Assembly (NCBI GenBank): GCA_044464225.1
Contig: JBIQLN010000001.1
Location: 248,001-312,000 of the forward strand
DNA from: 66-474 sp044464225
GTDB lineage: Bacteria; Pseudomonadota; Gammaproteobacteria; Xanthomonadales; Rhodanobacteraceae
DNA: 64,000 nt
Direction of reading: 5' to 3'
Shown here: positions 40,110 to 50,226 of the stretch, in pieces
How positions within the stretch are numbered: position 1 is the stretch's first letter
How the letters are laid out: each line of letters opens with the position of its first letter
Translations under genes and position numbers: made by a program
Notes under the pieces: generated by a model
Databases searched by the model: none
What the model saw: only the letters and a program-made list of their open reading frames with translations
What the model was told of the DNA's origin: nothing

Positions 40110-41959
40110 CTAGATCTGGTCCCTCAAGGTGAGCGACACCTGGCGCGTGGCCGTTCCGCGGCGGACGGTCAAGTTCACCACCGTACCCGATGCCTCATCG
40201 CGCAGCATGCGACGAAGTTCGTAAACGGGAATCGAAGCCGCGGATTTGCCATTCACCTGCGTGATCACGTCGCCGACCTCGATGCCCGCACGTTCCGCGG
40301 GACCCTTCCGGGTGACGTCCATCACCGCCATTCCGCCGCTCGTGGCGTTGATCCACATCCCGGCGCGATCGTAGGTGTCGAGGTCGGCCACGGGTTCCGG
40401 CAGCGGCTTCAGGTACATCACGTGGTTGGCGTAGTCGAACGTCACGATGAAACGCTTGAGGACGCCGCCACCGATGTTGCCCTGGTAGGACGGCGAAGCA
40501 AACGATCCCTTCTTTTGAAGCGACAACGCGGTGACGACGCCGGGAATCTTCACCGGTCCGATCGCGAGTTCCCTGCCCCGCGTGACATAGCTGCGCGAGG
40601 AACCGCCGACGCCCCATCCGTCCACGGCCACCACGCCCTTCGGATTCGCGGCGCGCAAGCCATGCTGCTTCGCGAACGGTCCGGTCAGCGTGAGCGAGGC
40701 GCGCGAACCGGTGTCGATGTCGAATTTGCCGGGAATGCCGTCGAATGTGCCCTCGACCTCGGGCAGGTCGCCGTTGAACACGAAAGGAATCGGCGTGCCG
40801 GCATCCTCCGGATCGAAGTGATCGGGTTCGATCAGCGTGATCTCGTGCTTGCCGTAATCGATGCGCGTGACGAAACGCTTGAACACCGTGAAGCCGAGCA
40901 TGCCCTCGATGTCCACGCCCTCCACGTCGTTCGGGATGAAATCCATCACGTACAAGACCTGGTCCCTGAAGTCGGCATCGCCCACCTTCAGCAATTGCAC
41001 CTTGGCGAGTCCGACGCTCACGGCCTTGTCGCCGACGCCGGTTCCCGCCATGGCACCCTCGGACTTGATGCCGAGCGCACGGGCGGTGGAAGGCACCAGG
41101 ATGTTCTCGCCGCCGGTGTCGACGATGAAAAGCAACGGGCCTTGCCCGTTCACCCATGCGTCGGTGTAGATGTGGTTGTTGAGCAGCCGGAACGGGAACG
41201 TGGTCTGCGTGGCGCCATGGGCAATCGCAACGTCCTCGATGTGCGACGCCGGTGGCGCGTAGGTCGCCACCGGCTGTTCGGGCAGGAACGTCACCGATGT
41301 CACGGCCACGGTTTGCAGGTATTGCTGGCCGTGGCCGTTGTCCACCACGATCCTGAACGGAACACGCACCCCATCGACGCTGCGGTAGTCGGAAAACAGC
41401 ACGGTGGTCGTGCGCGCGCCGACATGAAGCACGGTGCGATCGAGCAGATGGGATGACGATTGAACCATGCCTGGAAAGGCAAGCCACCTTTGGGCGTGAT
41501 TTCCAGCACCGCGCATGTCGATACACCACACGATTCATTGGCGAGCACGTTCACTTTCGCCCCGCCGAAGTCGGCACGCCACCAGAGATTGGCGTTCTGG
41601 TAGGCGGTGTTCAGCGCCAGCTGCAGGCCATCGCCGCCCTTCTGGAGATTCACCTCGCCATTGGGTCCCTGCTCCCACGCGTCGCTGCCGTCGAAACCTT
41701 GCGCGCCACTGGCCGGCCCCAGCGTGTAGCGCTCGACCGAGTTGCCCGTGCGCAGGTCCGTCATGGACGTGTCCGTTCCGGTCAAACCCTGGCCGGTGAG
41801 TTTCGATTCGATCTTCACGACGGCCTTGCCGTTCCAGGCGTCCCCGCCGCTGGCGGCGCGATACGCATTCAGGACGGCAGCGGGATCGGCCGCGGCATGC
41901 GCCACGCCACACACCAATGCCAGTACGACGGCTGCAAGGGCAGGAAAATCGGAACGCAT
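40110..41959 (-). pseudogene. Secreted aspartyl protease (retropepsin-like) with PDZ domain, broken by a one-base frameshift
   Basis: Two overlapping frames together encode one protein of about 616 residues. The N-terminal frame (start ATG 41959, good GAGGTG RBS) has a signal peptide and a LolA-like region ending GGLPFQAWFNRH. The sequence then continues in another frame from about 41450 (HLLDRTVLHVGA) to the stop at 40110. That part has two retropepsin-type DTG motifs (FIVDTGGEN and FDIDTGSRAS) and a C-terminal PDZ domain (GMAVMDVTRKGPAERAGIEVGDVI). Restoring one C in the CCC run at 41450-41452 joins the frames exactly. Either a real null mutation or a homopolymer sequencing error; the high quality of both halves favours a recent event or an error. 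Confidence 0.8.
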
Positions 41960-42032
41960 GGGTTCACCTCGGCCCCCGAACGAGCGACGGCGATCACGGG
42001 GCATGGGGAATGGGATCCGGCAGAAACCCACG

Positions 42033-42090
42033 TGTGGAGATCGGCGCGTGACCACCCACCCTCGCTGGGTAACCACACGCCGATCCCACA
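42033..42090. repeat. Long imperfect hairpin in the 314-bp divergent intergenic region
   Basis: Arms TGTGG-a-GATCGGCG-cGTG and CACaCGCCGATC-CCACA flank an inner ACCCA/TGGGT stem with a 7-base loop, giving about 20 paired bases on each side. It lies 74 bp before the aspartyl protease start (minus strand) and 184 bp before the M28 peptidase start (plus strand). It has no T-run. The rest of the 41960-42273 gap holds only the peptidase -10 box. Confidence 0.55.
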
Positions 42091-42235
42091 ACGCTTCCAC
42101 GAACCGGAATGGACGACCGATCAGTCGCGGATCATTCTCCGGATCGATTGCTTCGCGCGCATGTGCATGTGGTAACGAAAAATCGCGTGACAGTCGTCAT
42201 GTAGTGCCGCACCTGCGCCATCGGGCCGCACGGCG

Positions 42236-42241
42236 TACACT
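42236..42241 (+). promoter_or_regulatory. -10 box (TACACT) of the M28 peptidase gene
   Basis: TACACT lies 32 bp before the ATG and predicts a leader of about 26 nt with AAGAGGGG as the ribosome-binding region. No convincing -35 is seen. Confidence 0.4.
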
Positions 42242-42273
42242 CGCGGATCGTTCTTCACAAGAGGGGTTCCATC

Positions 42274-43950
<1,677 letters not shown>

Positions 43951-43951
43951 G

Positions 43952-44332
43952 GTGCACCACTCGCGGCTCTGTTCGCTGCAGATCGACTGCAACGTCGAAG
44001 ACATCGACGCCGCGGCCCGCTTTTGGGCCGCGGCGCTCGGCTGCCCGGTGGACATGGATCATCCCGGCAGCCGCGACAAGTACCGCCAACTCGCGACGTC
44101 GCCCGACCAGCCGATGGTGCAATTGCAACGCGTTGATCACGAAAGCCGCGTGCACCTCGACATCGAGACCGACGACATCGACGCGGAAGTCGCGCGCCTG
44201 CAGGAACTCGGTGCGACGATCTTCGCGCGCCTCGAGCGCTGGGTGGTGATGCAGGCACCCAGTGGCCAGCGCTTCTGCGTGGTGCGCGTGCAGCGGCCGG
44301 ATTTCGCGGAACACGCCAATCGCTGGGATTGA
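43952..44332 (+). CDS. VOC-superfamily (glyoxalase/bleomycin resistance-like) protein
   Basis: 126 residues with the beta-alpha-beta-beta-beta repeat of the vicinal oxygen chelate fold. It has LQIDCNVEDIDAAARFWAAALG at the start, then VHLDIETDDIDAEVARLQELGA, and ends with APSGQRFCVVRVQRPDF. This subgroup is usually annotated as glyoxalase-like domain protein; the substrate is unknown. The start is a GTG 1 base after the M28 peptidase stop, so translation is likely coupled. The first metal ligand position is Gln rather than His. Confidence 0.82.
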   Translation: MHHSRLCSLQIDCNVEDIDAAARFWAAALGCPVDMDHPGSRDKYRQLATSPDQPMVQLQRVDHESRVHLDIETDDIDAEVARLQELGATIFARLERWVVMQAPSGQRFCVVRVQRPDFAEHANRWD

Positions 44333-44394
44333 ACAAGCCGACGTTGCAACACCCCACTCGACATGCTGATGCCAACTCGCCACCCGGGGGAACC

Positions 44395-44991
44395 ATGGCT
44401 GCCATTGCAACCAATCGCGTTGTCGCCGAGTTCTACCAAGGCATCGATTTTCCACCTGGCTGGGCGGAGCATCCCACCCGATCCATCGGCGTCGGCCTTG
44501 CGAGAAACCGTGTCCTGTCCGTAGCGGTACTGCTCGACGCCAGTGACCAGCCGCTGGCGGCCTGTTGGCAGGCCGCGGGGGAGGACGAGCAGTTTGTCCG
44601 CATACGATTCGGCGACGGGGCCGAGGAAGACCTGCTCGACCGTCTGAATGATGAAATGGCCACGAAGTCCGAGCAGTTCACCGGCCATTCCGATCTCTTC
44701 GCAACGATGTTGTGGGAGCCCGAAAGCCTGCGGCCGGACCAGGGTGTCGACGTTCGCCCGCCACCGTATGGTCGCTTTTTCGACCCGATCGCCGAGGAAC
44801 GGGGCTGGAGCATCGCCACCGGCGAACTCGTCGCCCGTGCCTCCGACTTGCTGCTGGTCACGCGTCAAAACGCCAACGGACTCTCACTCCCGGTGCCGGC
44901 CAACGCGGAAGAAATGCATCGGAACATGGGCGATGACAGCCACCACACGGTCGTCGTGCTTCCGGCAACCAGCGCAGGCGTCCGGGGATAG
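44395..44991 (+). CDS. Hypothetical protein (198 aa)
   Basis: 198 residues from the ATG at 44395, which has GGGGG 5-9 bases upstream; a TTG at 44329 overlapping the VOC stop is a less likely start. No signal peptide or membrane segment. The sequence is mildly acidic with hydrophobic strands (LSVAVLLDASDQPL, HHTVVVLPA), consistent with a small soluble alpha/beta protein, but I recognise no family. It follows the VOC gene on the same strand by 62 bp. Codon use is like its neighbours, which supports it as a real gene. Confidence 0.6.
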   Translation: MAAIATNRVVAEFYQGIDFPPGWAEHPTRSIGVGLARNRVLSVAVLLDASDQPLAACWQAAGEDEQFVRIRFGDGAEEDLLDRLNDEMATKSEQFTGHSDLFATMLWEPESLRPDQGVDVRPPPYGRFFDPIAEERGWSIATGELVARASDLLLVTRQNANGLSLPVPANAEEMHRNMGDDSHHTVVVLPATSAGVRG

Positions 44992-45044
44992 GCCACGAAG
45001 CCGTGCGCCACAACTTGCTGCTGGCTTGCAGAAGCACAACCCGC

Positions 45045-45050
45045 TACACT
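45045..45050 (+). promoter_or_regulatory. -10 box (TACACT) upstream of rhlE
   Basis: TACACT lies 197 bp before the rhlE start, implying a long structured 5' leader, as is common for RNA-helicase mRNAs. No -35 at good spacing is evident. The leader ends with CAGGAGC as the RBS. Confidence 0.35.
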
Positions 45051-45247
45051 GCGCGCAGTTTGACGCGCCGCACCCCGAACTTCCCTGGTGGATCACCGCC
45101 GCCGCAGAGCTGAAAGGCCTGCGCCGCCCGGCCCCTCGCCACTCGCACGTCGCGCACACACGGTTCCGCATCCGCGGCAACCGCACATTGTCTCTACCCA
45201 CCTGCAGCGCGGTTTAGGGAACGCTCCGGGACTTTCAGGAGCTTTCC

Positions 45248-46594
45248 ATGACGTTCGAATCGCTCGGGCTCGCGCCCGCGCTGCTGCGTGCCTTGTCCGA
45301 ACAAGGCTACGCCACCCCCACCCCGATCCAGGCCGCGGCGATCCCGCACGTGCTGGACGGCCACGACCTGCTCGCCGGCGCGCAGACCGGCACCGGCAAG
45401 ACCGCCGCGTTCGCGCTGCCGTTGCTGCAAAAACTCGGCGTGGACCAGGTCATCCAGAACAACAAGCAGCCGCGCAAGCCGCGCGCGCTGATCCTCACCC
45501 CCACCCGCGAGCTGGCCGCGCAGGTGCATGATAACCTGCGCGCCTACGGCAAGCATCTTCGTGTGCACACCGCAGCCGTGTTCGGTGGTGTTGGCATGGG
45601 TGGCCAGATCCAGACGCTGCGCCGCGGTCCCGACATCATCGTCGCCACGCCCGGCCGCCTGATCGATCACATGGACCGTCGCAACGTCGACCTGTCGTGC
45701 ATCGACACGCTGGTACTGGACGAGGCCGACCGCATGCTCGACATGGGTTTCGCCCCCGCGCTGAAGAAAATCCTGGGTGTCCTGCCGAAGCAGCAAAGGC
45801 AGACGCTGTTGTTCTCGGCGACCTTCGTGCCGGAGATCAAGGCACTGGCTGCGCAGTTCATGCACAACCCACGCGAAGTGCAGATGGCGCAGCCGAACGC
45901 CGTCGCCGTCGGCGTGCACCATCGCGTGCACCCGGTCGACGCGGACAGGAAACGCGACCTGCTGCTGCACGTGCTGGCCGCCGACAGCCGTCGCCAGACG
46001 CTGGTGTTCGCGCGCACGAAGCACGGCTCGGACAAGTTGTGCCGCTACCTCGACCAGCACGGCTTCCGCGTGGCCGCCATCCACGGCAACAAGAGCCAGG
46101 GCCAGCGCACCCGCGCACTCGCGGACTTCAAGAACGGCAAGACCACGGTCCTGGTCGCGACCGACATCGCCGCGCGCGGACTGGACATCGCGCAACTGCC
46201 GGCGGTGGTGAACTACGACTTGCCGATGGTCGCGCAGGACTACGTGCACCGCATCGGCCGCACCGGCCGCGCCGGCGCCGAAGGCCTGGCGCTGTCGCTG
46301 GTCAGCCGCGAAGAAGAAGGCCTGCTGCGCGACATCCGCCGCCTGCTGAAGCAGGACATCGCCATCGAACCGATCGAAGGTTTCGAACCTGCGTGGAACC
46401 TGCGCCTGGACAACCCGGCACCGGCGATACGCAAGCACGGCCGCAACAACGGCAACGCGCGCAATAACGCCAAACCCGGCAAGCCGTCGCATGCGCGCCG
46501 TCCGCACGCACAGCGCGACAAGGGTGGCGAACACACCGCCGCGAAGAAACAGCGCCGCTCGTGGCGCGACAAGGTCAATTCGCGCAAGGCGTAG
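45248..46594 (+). CDS. rhlE: RhlE-type DEAD-box ATP-dependent RNA helicase
   Basis: 448 residues. The Q motif (FESLGL plus TPIQ), motif I AQTGTGKT at 45-52, PTRELA, DEAD at 158-161, SAT, ARGLDI and HRIGRTGR are all intact. After the helicase core (to about 375) lies a basic Lys/Arg/His-rich tail with an RNA-binding character, as in RhlE. These helicases remodel ribosome assembly intermediates and mRNA, notably in the cold. A long leader and an inverted repeat after the stop frame the gene. Confidence 0.92.
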   Translation: MTFESLGLAPALLRALSEQGYATPTPIQAAAIPHVLDGHDLLAGAQTGTGKTAAFALPLLQKLGVDQVIQNNKQPRKPRALILTPTRELAAQVHDNLRAYGKHLRVHTAAVFGGVGMGGQIQTLRRGPDIIVATPGRLIDHMDRRNVDLSCIDTLVLDEADRMLDMGFAPALKKILGVLPKQQRQTLLFSATFVPEIKALAAQFMHNPREVQMAQPNAVAVGVHHRVHPVDADRKRDLLLHVLAADSRRQTLVFARTKHGSDKLCRYLDQHGFRVAAIHGNKSQGQRTRALADFKNGKTTVLVATDIAARGLDIAQLPAVVNYDLPMVAQDYVHRIGRTGRAGAEGLALSLVSREEEGLLRDIRRLLKQDIAIEPIEGFEPAWNLRLDNPAPAIRKHGRNNGNARNNAKPGKPSHARRPHAQRDKGGEHTAAKKQRRSWRDKVNSRKA

Positions 46595-46619
46595 GTGCCG
46601 AGCCGGATTGCGGGCATTT

Positions 46620-46701
46620 CGCAGGTTGGGCTGACCCGGCTTCATCGGGGAAGCCCAACTGCCGACAGCGTTGGGCTTCGCTTCGCTCAGCCCGACCTGC
46701 G
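46620..46701. repeat. Nested palindromic element between convergent rhlE and hemF
   Basis: CGCAGGTTGGGCTGA (46620-46634) pairs with TCAGCCCGACCTGCG (46687-46701); inside, AGCCCAAC (46651-46658) pairs with GTTGGGCT (46670-46677). The repeated GTTGGGCT/AGCCCAAC word in alternating orientation is the pattern of REP-like intergenic elements seen in xanthomonads. Lying between converging genes, it may end transcription from both sides. Confidence 0.6.
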
Positions 46702-46765
46702 TGCACCGCTTGGTATGCAATCGGCGGATGCACCGCTGCGCGGCTTCTCCCTCCCTGCACGATTG

Positions 46766-47668
46766 CTACACCCATTCGCGCGGCTTGAGGTATTCCGCGA
46801 GCCGCGCCTCGGGGCTGCCGGGTGCGGGCGCGTAGCCGTACTCGTAGCGCACGCGCGGCGGCAGCGACATCAGGATCGATTCGGTACGGCCGCCGGATTG
46901 CAGGCCGAACAACGTGCCGCGGTCGTAGACCAGGTTGAACTCGACGTAGCGGCCGCGCCGATACAACTGGAATTCGCGTTCGCGCTCGCCCCAGGGCATG
47001 TCCTTGCGGCGTTCGACGATGGGCAAATAGGCATCGAGGTAACCGTTGCCGATCGCCTGCATGAATCCGAAGCAGCGCTCGAAGCCACCTTCGCCCAAGT
47101 CATCGAAGAACAACCCGCCGACACCGCGGGTTTCATCGCGATGCTTGAGGTAAAAATATTCGTCGCACCATTTCTTGTATTTCGCGTACACGGCTTCGCC
47201 AAACGGCGCGCACAGGTCGCGCGCGACCCCGTGCCAGTGCACGCAATCCTCGTCGAACGGATAGAACGGCGTCAGGTCGAAGCCGCCGCCGAACCACCAC
47301 ACCGGTTCCTCGCCTGGCCGGTCGGCCTCGAAATAGCGCACGTTGGCGTGCGAGGTCGGCACGTAGGGGTTCCTGGGATGGATCACCAGCGACACGCCGG
47401 TCGCGGTCCATTTCCGGCCCGCGAGTTGCGGACGGTGCGCAGTCGCCGACGGCGGCAACTTGTCGCCGGTGACGCGTGAGTAATTGACACCGCCCTGTTC
47501 GAACACCGTACCGTTTTTCAGTACCCGGGTCCGACCGCCGCCGCCTGCCGGGCGCGTCCATGCGTCTTCGACGAAGCGCGCGCCCCCATCGGCCTTTTCC
47601 AGCGCTGCACAGATGCGATCCTGCAAATCGCGCAGGAAGGCATCCACTGTTTCCACGTTCGGTTGCAT
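46766..47668 (-). CDS. hemF: HemF, oxygen-dependent coproporphyrinogen III oxidase
   Basis: 300 residues, the normal length. Conserved blocks GGGRTRVLKNGTVFEQGGVNYS, LVIHPRNPYVPTSHANVRYFE, WWFGGGFDLTPFYPFDEDC, HRDETRGVGGLFFDDL and GRYVEFNLVYDRGTLFGL contain the His and Asp residues of the active site. It converts coproporphyrinogen III to protoporphyrinogen IX using oxygen in heme synthesis. The start ATG 47668 gives the family N-terminus; the open frame continues far upstream without homology. The gene for a small exported protein lies 48 bp upstream on the same strand. Confidence 0.96.
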   Translation of the reverse strand: MQPNVETVDAFLRDLQDRICAALEKADGGARFVEDAWTRPAGGGGRTRVLKNGTVFEQGGVNYSRVTGDKLPPSATAHRPQLAGRKWTATGVSLVIHPRNPYVPTSHANVRYFEADRPGEEPVWWFGGGFDLTPFYPFDEDCVHWHGVARDLCAPFGEAVYAKYKKWCDEYFYLKHRDETRGVGGLFFDDLGEGGFERCFGFMQAIGNGYLDAYLPIVERRKDMPWGEREREFQLYRRGRYVEFNLVYDRGTLFGLQSGGRTESILMSLPPRVRYEYGYAPAPGSPEARLAEYLKPREWV

Positions 47669-47715
47669 CACACCATCCTGAAACGACGGGCGGCAATGCG
47701 CCGCCCGTCCCGCAA

Positions 47716-48126
47716 TCATTTCGCCATCATCAAGCCGTTCTGGATATCGGTGACCAGGTTCTTGATCCAGCTTTCGTAGTTCTTGTGGATGTAGCGCACC
47801 CCGTTCTTCTCCTCGTAGCGGAGATTGCTGCTGGTGACGTAGTTGATCTGGATCTTCTGCGAATCGTAATGCACCGCGATCGTGACGCTGAACGCGCGCG
47901 GATCGTACACCGCGTCGATTTTCCCCGGCACGTGCTTGACGATGCGCCAGTTGCGCGCGGTCAATGCCGAGCCGATGATCTGTTCCACCTTGGCCGAATT
48001 GACGCCAGCCGGCAACGGGATCGGCGCCGGGTCGGTCAACGGCACCTGCCGGAATGCCATCAGCAACAGCAACGCCGGCATCAGCAGCAGCGGCAACCCC
48101 CATCTCGTGGTACGCATGCGCAACAT
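47716..48126 (-). CDS. Small exported protein of unknown function
   Basis: 136 residues with an excellent RBS (AGGGAGG, 8 bases upstream) and a signal anchor or uncleaved signal at about 11-25. The mature part has alternating strands and charged residues (VEQIIGSALTARNWRIVKHVPG, then YDSQKIQINYV) and ends YIHKNYESWIKNLVTDIQNGL. The pattern resembles small periplasmic adhesion- or lipid-binding-like proteins, but I do not recognise a family. It is divergent from the ketosynthase gene and lies just upstream of hemF on the same strand, so it may share the hemF transcript. Confidence 0.72.
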   Translation of the reverse strand: MLRMRTTRWGLPLLLMPALLLLMAFRQVPLTDPAPIPLPAGVNSAKVEQIIGSALTARNWRIVKHVPGKIDAVYDPRAFSVTIAVHYDSQKIQINYVTSSNLRYEEKNGVRYIHKNYESWIKNLVTDIQNGLMMAK

Positions 48127-48206
48127 GGTGTTTCCTCCCTGGGAATGCGGCGATTGCGCCGCGCCCGCGAGTGTAACCGCGCATCCGCTGCGGCAGCCTT
48201 GGCACG

Positions 48207-48212
48207 TATACT
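48207..48212 (+). promoter_or_regulatory. -10 box (TATACT) of the right-reading aryl-polyene block
   Basis: TATACT lies 27 bp before the ketosynthase GTG in the 112-bp divergent region, giving a leader of about 20 nt with CGAGGGA as the RBS. No clear -35 was identified. Confidence 0.45.
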
Positions 48213-48238
48213 GATCCACCAGCAACGAGGGACACAGG

Positions 48239-49435
48239 GTGCCGGAAAGGATTGAACCGCTCGCCATCGTGGCATGCAGCGCGACATCCGCGCTCGGCCA
48301 CGGACTCGCGGCGCAGCTCGAAGCATTGCGCAGCGGACGCGGCGGCCTGCGCGCCAACGATTTTTCCTCGGCGCCGCTCGAATGCCGGATCGGACGCGTC
48401 GCCGGCGTGGAGGACGCGGCCCTGCCCGCGCCGCTTGCGCACTGGGACTGCCGCAACAACCGCCTTGCATGGCTGGGATTGCGGCAAGATGGATTGATGG
48501 GCGCGGTCGCCGGTGCGATCGACCGCCACGGCGCCACCCGCGTCGCACTGATCCTGGGCACGTCCACCGCCAGCATCGGCGCCACCGAAGATGCCTACCG
48601 GCGGCTGGACCACGGGCGCTTTCCGGAAGACCTGCAGCGACCGGAAATCCATACTCCGCACTCGCTCGCCGCGTTCGTCGCCGATGCGACCGGCATCGCC
48701 GGTCCCGCGCTGACGATTTCGACCGCGTGTTCGTCCTCGGCCAAGGTATTCGCGTCCGCGGAACGCCTGATCCGACTGGGTTTGGCCGATGCGGCGCTGG
48801 TGGGCGGCGTCGATACCTTGTGCGACAGCGTGCTGTTCGGCTTCCATTCGCTGGAACTGGTGTCGAGGCAGGCCTGCCGTCCGTTCGACGCGCAACGCGA
48901 CGGCATTTCGATCGGCGAAGCCGCAGCGTTCGCGCTGCTGGAGCGCGTCGATGTCGCACCGCATGCGCCGCGCCTGCTCGGACATGGCGAATCGTCGGAC
49001 GCGCACCACATGTCGACGCCGCATCCCGAAGGCCGCGGCGCCCAGGCCGCGCTGGACGATGCACTGGCGCGCGCCGGCGTGGGTGTGGACGCGGTCGATT
49101 ACGTCAACCTGCACGGCACCGCCACGCCCAAGAACGACGAAGTCGAGGCCAAGCTCCTGCTGCGTTTTGCGACGCGTACCCGCGCGAGTTCCACCAAGGG
49201 CTTCACCGGCCACACGCTGGGTGCGGCCGGCGCGCTGGAAGCCGTGTTCGCGCTGCTGGCGATCGAACACGGCTTCGTGCCGCCCAATCTCGGTTGCAAC
49301 GACCCCATGCCGGAGGCTGCCCCCTGGCTGGCCCTGCAGCCCTCGCCCCAACGCGTCGATATCGCGCTCAGCAACTCGTTCGGCTTCGGCGGCAACAACG
49401 CCTGCCTGGTGTTCGGACGCGGGGCCGCCGCATGA
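48239..49435 (+). CDS. Beta-ketoacyl synthase (KAS II-like, ApeO/ApeR type) of the aryl-polyene cluster
   Basis: 398 residues with a complete thiolase-fold ketosynthase. The active-site triad is C164 (ISTACSSSAK), H292 (NLHGTATPKND) and H325 (STKGFTGHTLGAAG), with K320. This predicts decarboxylative condensation of acyl-ACP with malonyl-ACP. The start is a GTG at 48239, 27 bp after a TATACT box. Its end overlaps the next gene by 4 bases. Neighbours (short ketosynthase-like partner, GT2, halogenase, dehydratases, ketoreductase, MMPL exporter) place it in aryl-polyene/xanthomonadin synthesis rather than in housekeeping fatty-acid synthesis. Confidence 0.9.
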   Translation: MPERIEPLAIVACSATSALGHGLAAQLEALRSGRGGLRANDFSSAPLECRIGRVAGVEDAALPAPLAHWDCRNNRLAWLGLRQDGLMGAVAGAIDRHGATRVALILGTSTASIGATEDAYRRLDHGRFPEDLQRPEIHTPHSLAAFVADATGIAGPALTISTACSSSAKVFASAERLIRLGLADAALVGGVDTLCDSVLFGFHSLELVSRQACRPFDAQRDGISIGEAAAFALLERVDVAPHAPRLLGHGESSDAHHMSTPHPEGRGAQAALDDALARAGVGVDAVDYVNLHGTATPKNDEVEAKLLLRFATRTRASSTKGFTGHTLGAAGALEAVFALLAIEHGFVPPNLGCNDPMPEAAPWLALQPSPQRVDIALSNSFGFGGNNACLVFGRGAAA

Positions 49436-50226
49436 GCACGCCTCTCGCGCTGAGGATCACCGGCATCGGGGCGTGGGCCCCGGGCGCGCCGGATTGGCCG
49501 CACTTGCGGGCCATCCTGCGCAACGAAGCCGCCGCTGCAGACGATGTGCCCGTACGTCCCGCCGGCACGATCCTGCCCGCCGCCGAACGCCGCCGCGCAC
49601 CCGACGGCGTTCGACTTGCCGCGGAGGTCGCCGCGCAGGCAACCGGCATGGCGAATATCGATCCCGCGGCCGTTCCGTGCATATTCGCGTCCACCCATGG
49701 CGAGCTCGCGATTACCGATTACGTGTGCGAAACGCTGGCCCGGTCCCCGCTGGAATTGTCCCCCACCAAATTCCACAACTCGGTGTTGAATGCACCGGCG
49801 GGTTACTGGACGATCGCCACGGGATGCACGGCGGCATCGAGTGCCGTGACGGCACACCACCGGAGTTTCGGCGCCGGGCTGCTGGAAGCCGCGGCCTTCG
49901 CCTGCGCCGAAGACATGCCGGTGTTGTTCGCGTCGTGTGACGTCGCCTCCACCGGCCCGCTTGCGGAAATGACACGCACCACCCTGGCATTCGGCATGGC
50001 ACTCTTGTTGCAGCCGGGCGCGGACGATGGCGTCCGGCTGGATCTTGCGCTGCATCCCGGCGCGGGGGAACCGGGGCCGGCCGTGACATGGCCGACCGTG
50101 GCGAGCGACAATCCCGCCAACGCCGACGCTTTGGCACTGCTGGCGTTGCTGGCCAAGGCAAACGCTTCGAACCTCCGCTTGCCATTGTCATCGGGATTGT
50201 CACTGGATATGGAGATCAAGCCTTGA
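49432..50226 (+). CDS. Short ketosynthase-like partner (ApeC-type chain-length-factor candidate)
   Basis: 264 residues, clearly shorter than a full ketosynthase. It has the N-terminal strand GIGAWAPGAPDW, then FASTHGELAITDYVCETL, PTKFHNSVLNAPAGYWTIATG and the nucleophile-elbow region with C132 (ATGCTAASS), the pattern of the ketosynthase-like family PF13723. The His-containing C-terminal half is missing, so independent condensation activity is not expected. In the E. coli aryl-polyene system a partner of this type pairs with the ketosynthase ApeO. It overlaps the ketosynthase gene (ATGA) and the glycosyltransferase gene, which supports a complex. Confidence 0.8.
   Translation: MSTPLALRITGIGAWAPGAPDWPHLRAILRNEAAAADDVPVRPAGTILPAAERRRAPDGVRLAAEVAAQATGMANIDPAAVPCIFASTHGELAITDYVCETLARSPLELSPTKFHNSVLNAPAGYWTIATGCTAASSAVTAHHRSFGAGLLEAAAFACAEDMPVLFASCDVASTGPLAEMTRTTLAFGMALLLQPGADDGVRLDLALHPGAGEPGPAVTWPTVASDNPANADALALLALLAKANASNLRLPLSSGLSLDMEIKP

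Noticed and set aside
47669..49351. Upstream in-frame extension of hemF to a start at 49351
   Set aside because: Runs antisense through the ketosynthase gene and through the small exported-protein gene in another frame; the HemF family N-terminus begins at 47668.
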